Origin: Clavelina lepadiformis
Lineage: Eukaryota > Chordata > Ascidiacea > Aplousobranchia > Clavelinidae
Length of the DNA: 64,000 bases
NCBI RefSeq assembly: GCF_947623445.1
Contig: NC_135242.1
Coordinates: 6,200,001-6,264,000 of the forward strand
Direction: 5' to 3'
The translations under genes were made by a program, and so were the position numbers. Below, piece after piece: positions 47,894 through 60,119 of this stretch (position 1 is its first letter; each line of letters starts with the position of its first letter). The notes under the pieces are model-generated. The model searched no databases, had not been told where the DNA came from, and saw only the letters and a list, made by a program, of their open reading frames with translations.

Positions 47894-50800
47894 GAGGCGC
47901 CATAAGTCATGCACAGCCTTTCATCTTTCACAATAATTTAATCGGTTCACGACTACATACTAAAATTTCAGTCATTTCCAACTCCCCCACAATAATGACC
48001 GAAGGCGAAACCAAAACGATTGTAAAATGAAACAGTCTATGTCCATGGTTTATCCAACATAGAGATCTTGGCCTTAGCTATTCTATTAGAAGCACAGCCA
48101 TCACTGTTACATGCTTTGTAGGAAATCATCGAATATGAGATATAAAACAAAAAGACAAATAGGCTGCCCAGACATTTCCATTTTTGATGAGGTACGAGAT
48201 CACGTAATTTTCTGATGAGAAGGAATTCTTTTCGTCGTCTTGGAAAACGTTTCAAGCAACGTTTGCGCTTATAATAGTGCTGGGTAGGAGCTTATGATGA
48301 AAATACAAAATCTTAAAATCTAAATTATTCTTTAAATCTATTTTTATGCTTCATTATAATATCTATAACCTACATACGCATCAACTACTTTTCGTAATCA
48401 TTACGCAGTTTTTGGACATTTACGTCTGGTGTTGACGTATCGCCTATTATGGACGAAAATGTACAAATTGTTCGACTGTGTAACTGCAATTAGAAAGCTG
48501 TCATGCTTACTGCTTTGTGATCACCGATCATTAAGCGTTTTCGACTGTTCGTGTTAAGTAATAGTCAAACACTACGATATGGATTGCTTTCAGCATTGCT
48601 GGCATTTGCAATGTCTGCCTTGTTTCTGGAGGCAGTGACCTATAACATTCAAACTATTTGTCTTAATTGCCGCTTGACAATCTCAAGCTTCAGTTCTATC
48701 GTTACTTTCCTTGCAAGAATGGACGCAAAAGAAAAGTATATGGTTTATATTTTGAATTTATTACACTATCAAGTAATGAACCACATGCATTAGACCAGCG
48801 ATGACGTCAAGGAGCGAAAAGCATGAAGTGCACGCTCATTAGAAGCAAACCACATAGATACCGATGCTAGACATGCAAAATCCAATTCAAACGAATTGAA
48901 AAATATTCCTTTCACCTGACAATCAGGCTTATAAAGACAGACAGTTTTCGATAAAGAGCATGTAGACTAGTCCCAGAGGAAAGCAACGGCCGACATTTGC
49001 CTTAAAAAAAACAGCGCTGAAAACGATTGAAATTGACTTTCTCAACAATGCGAAAATGTAAAAAATATTATATCCTGTTACACGTGGACGAATGTACTAG
49101 ACTAGCAGCTCAAGTGAAACAGAAGTAATCAATAACTCATAACAACGGAATAACCAGGCTACACAGAACCAAATTGGTTTGGAAAAGACTTGTTTGCAAA
49201 GATACAATACAATAACTCGATCAACGCGCGCAAGCATTGTACTACCGTTATCATTAAACATTTCCATCCGATGAAGATTTGTCATTTTATATCGTTGCGA
49301 CAAAGCATAATTTTCTAGGTAAAAATGAAGTAAATATCCTAACGGAGACGATTTCGAAATTAATCCTCGCTAGCGGAGATTTGGAAATGGCTGACAAAAC
49401 AAGTTGAATCAAGTGTTTTACCATCAACAAGCCGTTAAAATGGTTTCAGGCGACATAGCGAATGAAAGAAGACTTTGATAACGCATACACCTAACAAAAA
49501 ATATTGCATACACAAAACACAGTAATATAAAAAACACTGTATGATAAAAATACATACAACAGTTACGATAGTAAAAGCCAAATTTTCTTCAACATAGATT
49601 GGTAAAATAAAGGCATTTAATAATGTTGATAACGTCGTATGACTGCCAACGAAAAAATTTTGCGTAATTAAAATTTCAGTTGATATCCGATCAAGATCGT
49701 TTGCGATCATCACAAATTCGTGAAATTAAGTACTTGAAGCATTAAAAATATACCGGATGTCAGGGGCTTGAGCAGAAAAATCACAGAGACAATTAAGTTA
49801 AATAGCTTTTCTGATGCAAAACACGTTAATTACCAGTCATTGCACAAAAACGTTTTCTATCAACGAACATGCTGTGCAACCAGCAGTAGAATGTGAGACT
49901 TAATGGTGTTTATACGAACTGAAAACGCTTTTGTAAACCACAAGTGGTCAACCGTTTAGCGGCAAAACATAAAATGGTTGTGGCACACACCGCAAAACGC
50001 GACAGAAAGATTTAAACATAAATTTGTTTTCAACGTCGATGTAAATTACACCAGCAAGGCAATGCCATCATTACAGTAAACTAAACAAGCTTTAAAACCA
50101 AACATTTTACAACACAAGTCGCGCCTAGGGCAACCTTAAACATTAAGAATATTTGTTTCAAGTGGACTACATTACAGCCGGTGCCGCGACGCGTTTATCA
50201 GACTATTTGTAGTCGATACAATACACAGAACCAATTATTATTATCGATTCGGACTTTTTAACATAGCGCACGTAGCACTAATATGCGAAACATTGCAAAA
50301 ACACATACAGCGTTTACAGACATTACCAAACTAAGCACCCCAACAATGCAATTTCCCCGTTCAAAGTTTCAAAATGATTTCCAAACCCCTGGTGAAATAC
50401 AGAAACGATTTCGAGCTAAAATCACGGCCATCAAATCAATTATATACATACATTATAACATCAAATTATAATGTAAGTTTCTTTTTTATTGAAATGCGAC
50501 CAACAAACGAAAGGCACAATTTACGCTTCGTGTCTGGCGTTTACCATTGCCCAAAAAGTTTTTTACTAAGCAAGATTTATTTATCATATGAACGGGAATT
50601 AGCAGCAGCCTTTCCACCAGTTGTTGCACCGACAGCCTAATCTATTATTTAAAACAAACTCGCCGATCGAACGTTCTTATGTAATGTACTGTATTTACAG
50701 CGGCCTCGACATCGTTACACTTATCCAGGATTCTGCGCAATCATCACATTACAACACTGTGCCAACCTACTGCGAGCTAAATTGTCTTGCCTTCACAGTT

Positions 50801-52922
50801 GGTGGTAAAATGTTCGCTCAGTAAGTAGAGTAGGTCCAGCCGCGACTGTGACCAATTGCGCAGCGCTGTAGTTGAATGAAGCAAGCAAAGCCATGTATGG
50901 TTAATTGTTTCCTGGTAGATGATTGCATGATGTAAACCGACAAACATGTATTTGTTGTTCGTGATGTATTTTGAAGCAATCGTGCGAGATACATGGTCGG
51001 GAGCTAGGATCGCCTAAAAACCGTGCTGTATTTCACGGGTTTACTTCGCACGACCGTTGCGCATCCGGACGATTTATTGACACCAACATCCCGCTATTCA
51101 AATTATAGCTCTGGCGACCTCGTTTAATTCATCTGAACCAGTTGATATGAAATAAACACGTCCAGGAATTGGATTGGTGTTAACAGTTCAGAGCGAAGTA
51201 AATTATACGGTTTAGCGAGGCGCCATTGAAAAGTATACAATTACGCGCTATTTGCGCTTGGACTAAATGTGGTCTGAGATTGCTGTACGCCCCCAACTGA
51301 GCCATACCAAGCATCCGTTTGGTAATTTGAACGCCCTGAATCCTATAAAAAGCGCCAAGAGTACTTGTGTTTAATGGTGTCCCTATTCTCCCAAGTTTGT
51401 GACACGTATTCGGTTATAAAAAGTTACGAAGTATAGGATTCACAACAGCTTAATACGGTTTAATATTTTTGATGATGATTGGCGCGTATAAAGAGTTTTG
51501 TTTTCTTGTTTATCTTGCTTCGCTTTGGGCGACCGATTAGAAGTGTTTCTACATTCTTTTGTATTGTTTTACGTTGATTTTTTATGTTGAACGTAACGCA
51601 AAACTACTGTAGCCGAACAACTTGCCTACGAGGCATTGAAGCGTGAGGTATACACGGTCTCCAAACGCAGAGGGCAAGCGTTTTATCATAGCTTTTGTGG
51701 TATGGAGAAAATTAGCTTTATAACATAAACCAAACAGAATAAAATCTCGAAACGCTTTAACTAACGAAATATGAACACAGAACCAGAATTAATCATGATA
51801 AAAACAAGATGTTATACCGCCGTTTGCCTGGAAAAACCGCAGATTTTCATTCTTAAAAATAACTTAGATTATAGGCCTTCCAACTTGCGATACAAGCTGA
51901 AAATTGACGGCGTAATATGATTTGCATTGGAATGTAGACCGTTGGGCAAAGACAACACGGATCGAAGATCTGACATGATTATAACCACGGCACAGTTGTT
52001 ATGCTGGTTTTCAATTAAGTGGTGTGTAAAAATATTACACGCACTGCGAGCGATCCTGCGAAATTCAATAAGGGCGCTCAACTTTCGTCTTCGGAAGTTA
52101 ATTGATTTGCAGAACAGCGCTGTCATCGCTATTACAATAAATTACAAACGCTCACAGACCATGTTTGCTTTGCTTATCTTCTTGTTTCGACCTTAACAGT
52201 CGAGCGCTGATCGAATTAGGTTAATGAGCAAAGAGCTTATGCTATGGACAGACGCCGAGTCTACCAACGGCTATCGCGACATAACTCCTTTAGTTCATAC
52301 CGACGTTGTTATAATAAAACGCATTCAACTGTAAAAGAACGGGATCTGTTAGCGAATGTGCGATAGCGCTGTTACGTTTATGAGTTTTTGACCTGGGCAC
52401 TTGACAATATGTAGTGCTGTATACCAGTGCGAGTGGATCAAATGTAAATGAAATCGATAAACATCGTGAAACACATGAAACGGAACAAAGTAATTTTTGT
52501 TATATGCCGTAGTCCGGATATGTGTGCTTTAAAGTAAGAAAGCAAACACAAGCTCACTGTTGGCTACAGACGGCATGAAAATTCATTTTCTCTTGTATTT
52601 TGCTGCTCGGGTTTTTGACTGGTAAAACAAGGTCCTTTGACGGCGGTGCTTTTCTTGTCTGCGCACTCGTCAAAGCCTTCAGCATCCCTTGAGCTAAAGT
52701 GAAATTTGCTGAATGTACATCGTGTTTCAACTTGCAATCTAAAAACATTGAAATGAGACGTTGGTTATGGCTGTACTTTCTGAAATATTTGCATCGTGTG
52801 CTTTTTAACAGCGTTGACAGAACTTCTATACTATTACAGTTGTGTTTTTTGTACGTAAAAACAAAAATCTTTCAAAAACATTCCATAAACCATCCATGCT
52901 AACAAATAAAACGGCCAAGGAA

Positions 52923-55900
52923 TTACCACAGCTTCTTGGCCGCTATCATCTGTTGCTGTGGCGACGTGAGCGAGTGAAGGTCTCGTATGCCTTCAAGTGA
53001 TGATGAAGAACAGGTGGAACTTGCAGGCGACGAACAACGCGTTACTTGATCAAGCTGAAGATGGCGATATTTATCATGTTCTTTTTAAAAGTGTGTTATG
53101 TTACATATAAAATACACGATAATTTGTTAAAGTCAGCCAGCAGATGTAAATTTACAGCAAAATTTATATATGAACAGCAACGTTATTACAGAATTGGTTT
53201 TTAAATAAATTTTCAAAGAATACAGCCTTACATCATAAAAATTCTGTCCTACAGAGCCATTTAACAAATACATGTGGCCAAACAACAGCCCCGGGACGCC
53301 AATGTCAACATTCATATCAAGAATTTTTTAAGCAGTTAGAATGATGAACAGAAAAACTCAAACAGATGTTTACTGCATAAAATACTACCATCGTTTGAGA
53401 TCCATTGTTGGTGTGCATTAGAGTTGAAGAATGGTGCAGAGGGTGGTTAAAACCATTTACTTGATGGTTATTATGATGATTTGGAAATGTTGTGCCTTGA
53501 TGTGGTGGGCTTGGAGACACATAGAGGTCACTGCTGTCCACTGAACTTGATGATAAGCTATATCATATGCATGAAAGTAATTATGGGCGGGAAAAGAGCA
53601 TGCAAATTAATTAGCACCCATATGCACATACGAACCATAGTAAACCATATTATTAAATGCCTACTTAGGCAAATTAAGCACTGAAGGTTCTAGACTGAAT
53701 TTATTACAGAGAGTAGACAGAAGATGTGTCTGCAGATATTATCTTACCTGTGTGATCGATGGATTATAGTTCTGTGATGAAGAGGTGTGTTGTTTAAGCT
53801 CTGGTTGCTCATACTCGCATCACCTGACCCACCGTGAGGAAGTCCAGAATTTCCAGATTGGATGAATGCACGTTTTGGTGAGCATGAGCCTTCACTGTCT
53901 GAGTCGTCTGCATTAAAGATGATCAATATCATGTATAAGTGTTATTCCATTGATGACTGTTACAGCCCGTTACTGTAATTTTGTCAATTTACATTTTCGT
54001 TTAGTTGGAGCGAAAGCACTTGGTTTCATTATACAAGGACTTTGGCTGCGTCTCCTCCTAAAAATCAAATAATGCATTTTAATCGTCGTGATAACACTTT
54101 AAAAATTGGTTATGGACCAGACTCAAATACACACAAGTCACAAAACTTACGTTGCAAATGGATGATGTCGAGTTGGACTTGGTGATGGACTTCGACTCGT
54201 GGCTCTTGCTAATGACACAGGGTTCAGCATAGATGGGGAAAAACATTGCTTACCTGGTCCGATAAAAGCACGTGTCGGCGATGGGGGTAATGGCGACAAG
54301 CTAAAGTGATAGGGGGAAGTGGACAGGGTTAACGGAGAGGGAATACCACTGGACAAGGGTACATGCGAGGTAGGGTGGTGGGGATGTGTGGGGCTGTGTG
54401 GACCAGAGGAGTGAACGGATGTACCAAAATCAATAGCACGATTGTGGGCCAGTTTAATGCCTGGAAAAATTCATGTAAGTTGTCTTAAAATGTCTGCTGC
54501 CAGCAACAAAAATCTTCACTTTCACTAATATTATCTAAATCTAAGTTACACATGCCCAGACATTATATAAATGGGTTACACCAATTAAACAGAAGATTTT
54601 AATTAATTTTATAGCATCTGTATATATATATACTGTATATATCATATTCTAAAGCTTAATCTCAACAAGTTAGATGAATGATCTAACATAAAGAGTTACT
54701 GTAAAAAGTTAGCACTTGCCTTCATCAGACAAACCTTATAAAAAACAAAGCATTGGGCTTAAAAAAGCAATTAGTTTAAAATGAAATACAGCAACCTGAA
54801 AGTGAGCTGGCTGGTGTTGGAAAGTGAGCTTTGGCCGATGGTGCTTGTGGAGATGGCAACTGGCTTCTTGGTGATGTCATGTAGCTTTCGTAACTAATGC
54901 GACGATCACGCTGTAATTTTGAGCAACTTAATTAAACTAAAAGTCTTGTTTGCGTCCTGCAACATTTGCTTGGCAAGCATTTTTTGACTTAATTATGGCG
55001 CGAAAGCAAACATTAATGAATCTTGTTCTTGTGTAAGAACAAGAAAATGTCACTTACTATAGATAAATCCCCACAATTAGAAGAAATTTGAATTGTAGTG
55101 TGAACCTCTCTGAAAAGAAATTTAATATGTAAATGCAATTAAAAACCTATTTTCAGTATTAAACTATAAACATATTGTTATTTCGTTGGAGAACAACAGA
55201 TTTTATTATATCATCGCTAAAAACAGTTTTACTGTAGGTCTGTAGCGTCTGTTCATGTTTTAAAGTTAAGTACACAGCAGTACTTCAAACTGAACAAGAT
55301 GACCGACTTAAAACATGCTCAGTACCTGTTTTCTAACAAGTGGTGATACATTTAAAACATAGCCTAAATTGTCAAATTTTAAACCACAGCTTTAAAGCAG
55401 AGATTAAATCAACACCAGCTAGGCAGGAAGGAAATGTTATTGCTAAATGTTAAAAGAAACCGCTGAGCATATTATCTATGTATATCCGCTAATGCTTTGT
55501 TGAGCTATGACACATGGTATCAATATAGTTTAAAACACTTCAAAACATGCACAACAAACACATAGGAAATGCTCTAACGGAGCGTTTTTTTCATGACACA
55601 AGTATCTTTTCATTGTATTTAACCACTATATGTTACCATAATATCAGTACATAAGATCAATAATAATCATGGTATCACAGCTCTTTAAGGAGAAGTAGGC
55701 TAATAATATGTAAGATAACTTTTAGAGAAATTGTTGTATATATACAGTTTTAAACACAGCAAAATAGCTGTTATACACGTGGCGCATTGGCGTTCATTTT
55801 AGGGCAAGAAGACCAGCCGAAGTAATACGGAATAACATAGTCAGTATATATATAATTGAAATAAACTGACAAACCTCTCATGGGCAGCTTCCTTGCTTTG

Positions 55901-57827
55901 AATCCCTTCAAAACTCTCTTCCTGAATAAAAAAAGAATAAATGCTTGGTAAACACAGCAGCATTTTATGTGCTTTAAATTAAAAACGAAATAAATATTTT
56001 ATGATCACATGCTGGGTCTCTTCCCTCTTTAAACAATCTAATTAAATAGATATTCCATATTGTCAATTTATAACAATACCTATGGTATGTTGTATGGGAG
56101 CAGTTATATTTATTACTGCTAAAAGATGTTTCAAAACCATTGAAAAATTGAAAGAGGGGGTCAACCCACTGGCATTCGAATTTGGAAGAAAAACAGATGT
56201 GGCAGTGCAACACATTAAGTATCTTATGTGATTTGGTATAAAATATGCCTTCATGAATAGTTGCGAATACTTGCCGTAAATTGAACACATGTTGAATATT
56301 AATTATGTACAATTTTAAGGTACATAAACAAATAACATGAACGCTGCACACATTTGTGTGGAATGTAGTAACCATTTGCTAATTCCATTGCCACTTAGAA
56401 AAATTTCACAACCACAGCAGTCATTGGCTAACAACCCAAACTCCATTTTAATTAAGATAGGCTACTTAACCTAACATAACATTTGTACATGTTGTAGCAA
56501 TGCACATTTATTACAAAATAAAAAATGCTGTCTTCCTTACTTAGAAAGACTAGTAAGTGAAAGGAGTCAACAGTTACAGGTGTAATAAATAACACGTCAT
56601 AGTGGGAAGTGGGAACCTGTTTAAAAGCTAAATGGGATTAATACCAGTAAATAACTTTTGGTTATCCACAGTATATGGTATACTACAGTATATTGGTATA
56701 CTTAATACTGTATTTACTGTACTATAACAATATTTTACCGAATCCTGTCAAGTTACTTTGAGTTAGGCCTATCCAAAACTTTAAATTTAGCAACGCTGAA
56801 ATAACAATAATAAGTATTCACGGAAGAAACATTGTATCAATATAAATTAATGCATTACCGACTGTAGTTGATGAAGTCTTAGTCTCGAACGTGACAATCC
56901 TGTGGCAGGTGACTAAAATATTGAATATATACATAACAGATATTATGACCAGTACAGTAAGAAAACTTTAGTTGACCAATAAACATAGAATTAAAATTCT
57001 ATCCTATTCTAAAATCATACCATATTCCCTGAAACAACTGTGGCACTAAATCTTCTGATTCGACCAGTACTAGATGACATTTGTCTGTCCCAACCACTGG
57101 TACTTTCGGCAATTCTGTTTAATACAAATACAGTATGTAACATGTGTTAATAACCATCAATACGTCAAAAGCGATGCAAACATGTACAGTATAATAATTG
57201 ACATAATAGCATATGATATGAAGTACAAGAGAGACACACAGTCTTCACTTACTCTATGTCGTTTAAAATGGGAGCACTGTTGCATCGTTTTAGTACATTG
57301 CTTTCTCTTTGTTGATCATCTGAACGAGCCGATGATTTACCAACAAATGCTGAAGACATGGACTTTCCAGAGATGGTTAAAGGATTCCTTGAACTTGCTT
57401 CATTTTCAACAGGTCTCCTTTCATTTACATCGTTTACACAGTTTTCATGGGATCTGCGTCGTCTAGCATAGGTGACTGAGCAATGATTTCCAGATTTTAA
57501 TGGTACAGATGACCTAATGGACCACATGGATTTGCTGCTGTTGCCGAGCAAATTTTGTCGCTCTTTTAAAGAATTGCCATTGCTATTTGCAAACACTGAT
57601 TTAACTGGTAAGTTGCATGGTTGAGGTTGTTTTTCGCTGTTGCTGGATTGATTAACAAAGTTGGAAGAGTTTTTGCAAGTAGACCAGGTAAAAGCAGATT
57701 TCAAAGTTGCAATTTTGATATCGTTTTCTGAAGAATTGTCTTGAGCTTCCATTGGTATTTCGGAAACAGAACTATCATTTTTGTTTTCATTGCTGGAATC
57801 GTCAGCTTCCATTCTTTCAGCTGACAT
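52923..57827 (-). CDS. PABIR1: FAM122/PABIR family protein, PP2A-B55 regulator
   Basis: Family members bind and inhibit PP2A holoenzymes containing B55 subunits and affect mitotic entry. Eleven exons on the minus strand: 57827-57253, 57114-57021, 56912-56859, 55921-55875, 55109-55058, 54910-54796, 54460-54151, 54057-53993, 53907-53748, 53557-53389, 53054-52923; phases agree throughout, 590 residues. Family marks: LKRCNSAPI near the end of exon 1, RIRRFSATVV, the B55-binding short motif RLRLHQLQ (about 233-240), the inhibitory helix HEREVHTTIQIS (255-266), PSPTR and GKQCFSPS (382-389), RRRSQSPCIMKPS and KRKYDSDSEGSCSPKR. It is about twice the length of human FAM122A (about 287), mostly through a long acidic/Ser-rich N-terminus and Ser/Pro/His-rich linkers. 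The last exon encodes SSPASSTCSSSSLEG and ends AAKKLW. A readthrough stop at 53317 is the alternative 3' end. The assignment is to the family; the symbol is the closest human name. Confidence 0.9.
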
Positions 57828-57829
57828 TT

Positions 57830-58938
57830 TGTCTGCTATAATGTTTGCTTAAAACAAGCAGAAATTCCTTTTTTGTTATTTAAACAAGTGTGTATGATAG
57901 TGTTTGCAATCAGTGTATAATTAAGTTATAATTTTCTTCAAGTGTGCAACTCACATAGAAGCAGGCTAGTTAATGCAGAAGGCAGGTTAGCTTTTTCAAT
58001 ATGCAAATCAATTTCTATAAATTGCTTACAATCTACTACCTACTCTGTTAACATACGATTGATCTAGTTGAGTTAAAGAAGATGATAACAAACTAAATTT
58101 AACTGGAAGTATATGGCAACATGTTTCAAAATACATCAACCAATACAAAAATAGAGACTTAAGTATCAATAAGATACAAAGCCAAACACAGCCAATTCTA
58201 CAATTGTAATTCTTATAGGAGTAAGCTAAATATTGTATGATTACATTTCAATCTCTTTCTATATAGAGAATATATCTCAATTTAACCTTTGCCTTTCTGG
58301 TATATTAGGGCAACTTTTTTTAGAACGAGGGCTGTTGGGATGTTGATTTTTTTCAGCCAGATCATGATAACTAAGAGAAGTTTTTTCAATTAAGTTAGTT
58401 CTTTTGGGATAAAAAAGAACGGCAAGAAAGTTGTGGAATTGAACTTAGAAAGTTCCAATCAGTCAATTTTTACACCAGATTAAACTCAATTAGATACCAG
58501 ATAAAACGTGATTGTGCGTTATACAACAGTATAGTGGCTATGTGGTTTAGCAGCATTGTCTGTAAAGTGACATTTTTGAGTGCCGGAACTAGCTTAATGC
58601 TTGACAGTGTCCAAAAGTACATATTTTGAGCATTGCAGCTTTACAAAAAATCTACATGGGGTGCACAATACTTGTCAGTAGGCTGACAGTGGCCCACAGC
58701 CATAAATTGCTTACCCCTGCTCCCTGTGGTGCATAAGTGTAAATACATTTTTAGGAAAAAGGTGAAGGAAACTAAACCATTCCAGCAGTTTTTTTTTCTT
58801 TTAACTTCTTTAAATTTAAACTAATGACTGACTTATTTGTAGTTTGAAACCATGTTTCAAATCTAAGTTTTCAGCAAATTTAAAAGTAGGCTACTTTATT
58901 TCTAGTTTATCTTAAATAACCATTTGCATAGTTTACAG
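57830..58938. other. Intergenic, upstream of the FAM122 gene
   Basis: Probably holds the FAM122/PABIR promoter and 5' untranslated sequence. No other gene or element was recognised. Confidence 0.4.
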
Positions 58939-59219
58939 CAGGGTGGTTCAAACCCAGGCCCGATTTTCATTGAACAATGCGTCATATACGCATGAAACCC
59001 GAATAAAGTAATTGTGATACAATGCACTCCGCGTATTCTGAGAGTTCTCGCAAGGTCTATTAGTGATAAGACTGTATTCTGTTTTAGCTTTTATTGCAGT
59101 GGTTTATAAGTTATTCTGTTGAAATGAGTGTGAAACCAAAGTTGACCAATTCAAACCAATTTTTTTAACTCGAAATGGTAGGAAAAGTACTTGTTTGTGG
59201 AGAAAAAATGTAAACCACA

Positions 59220-59519
59220 ATGTCTCGTATGTTTGCAAGTTGTGTCGGTGCCAAAAGAATACAATTTAAAACGGCATACGAGGGGGCTGCAAGGGAAGCG
59301 GTTTTAAAAGACTTGAAAAAAAAGACATTACACTGCATTATCCATCAGGAAGCATTGTGCACTAAAGCCTTGCAAATGAGTGACATCAAGAGTAGCGTAG
59401 CGGCCATAGTAAACATTATCAGAGGTGGAAATAAAGCCCGAAGGCATAGAAAATTGGTCCAGTTTCTGAACGATTTGAATGCCCAGTATGGAAAATGGAA
59501 TATTATGAGATTCTTTTGA
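59220..59519 (+). pseudogene. hAT transposase fragment (middle region)
   Basis: A 99-codon frame containing LHCIIHQEALCTKALQM and NIIRGGNKARRHRKLVQFL, the region before the active-site insertion in GTF2IRD2/ZBED-type hAT transposases. The frame stops at 59519, and the following catalytic middle is missing, so the fragment cannot encode an active enzyme. Confidence 0.8.
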
Positions 59520-59769
59520 GCGGTAAAAAATTTATTGCATCACTGACGTTTATCACAGATGTTACATGTCAGCTGAACATTTTGAACAAAAAGTTGCAAC
59601 AAAAGGATGAAAATATATAAAAATATATGTCAACTTTTTGGACATATTGAATTTCAGTTAGAATTATGTGATTTGCAATCGGATTTTTTTCTCCGATCGT
59701 GGAAGAATGAGAGAAACGAAGCTTTTTTGAAGCTTGTAAACAAAGAGCAGTTTCCTAAGTTAAGGGATT

Positions 59770-59941
59770 TTGCTTGAAGAATGTTATCAATGTTTGGGAG
59801 CACCAACATTTGTAAAAGCACTTTTTCTGAAAGACTGAAATCGAAAACAAGGAACAGGTTGGGAGACGAAACATTGGATGCCTGCTTGCGATTGTCAACT
59901 ACTGAAATCGATGTTGATGTAGATGTATTAATCTATAAGTG
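59770..59941 (+). pseudogene. hAT transposase C-terminal dimerisation fragment
   Basis: A separate stretch that reads MLSMFGSTNICKSTFSERL followed by SRTRNRLGDE-like and LDACLRLS sequence up to a stop, matching the hATC dimerisation domain of the same transposase type. It is cut off from the upstream fragment by frame breaks and deletion. Confidence 0.75.
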
Positions 59942-60119
59942 ATCAATAAACAGAAAAGTTGTTTGAATTGTTTGCCTATGGTTTAATGGTTTTCGTGTAA
60001 AATAATCCGTTACGTTTTCTTAGCACTGATGTAACCTACTGTGTGTGGCCCGCGAACAACACTCAAAATAATATTGTGGCCCCAGATGCTGGCAGACTTG
60101 GACCACCCTGGTTTATAGA

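Larger units (their letters stand above)
43000..52920. other. Gene-poor intergenic region with small elements
   Basis: Apart from the copine promoter zone (about 43000-44000) and three inverted-repeat elements listed separately, no exon with consistent splice signals, RNA gene or long open frame was identified. All open frames here are below about 112 codons and look random. Confidence 0.4.
58939..60110 (+). mobile_element. hAT transposon, internally deleted
   Basis: Inverted ends CAGGGTGGTTCAAACCC and a close complement ending at 60110, flanked by GTTTACAG (58931-58938) and GTTTATAG (60111-60118), a 7/8 match expected of an ageing hAT target duplication. At 1.17 kb it is far too short for a complete element of about 3 kb. 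It keeps two separate pieces of transposase coding sequence, at 59220-59519 and about 59770-59941. Confidence 0.9.

Noticed and set aside
55974..56375. 133-codon minus-strand frame between FAM122 exons
   Set aside because: Lies in an intron of the FAM122/PABIR model, where flanking exons join in phase without it.
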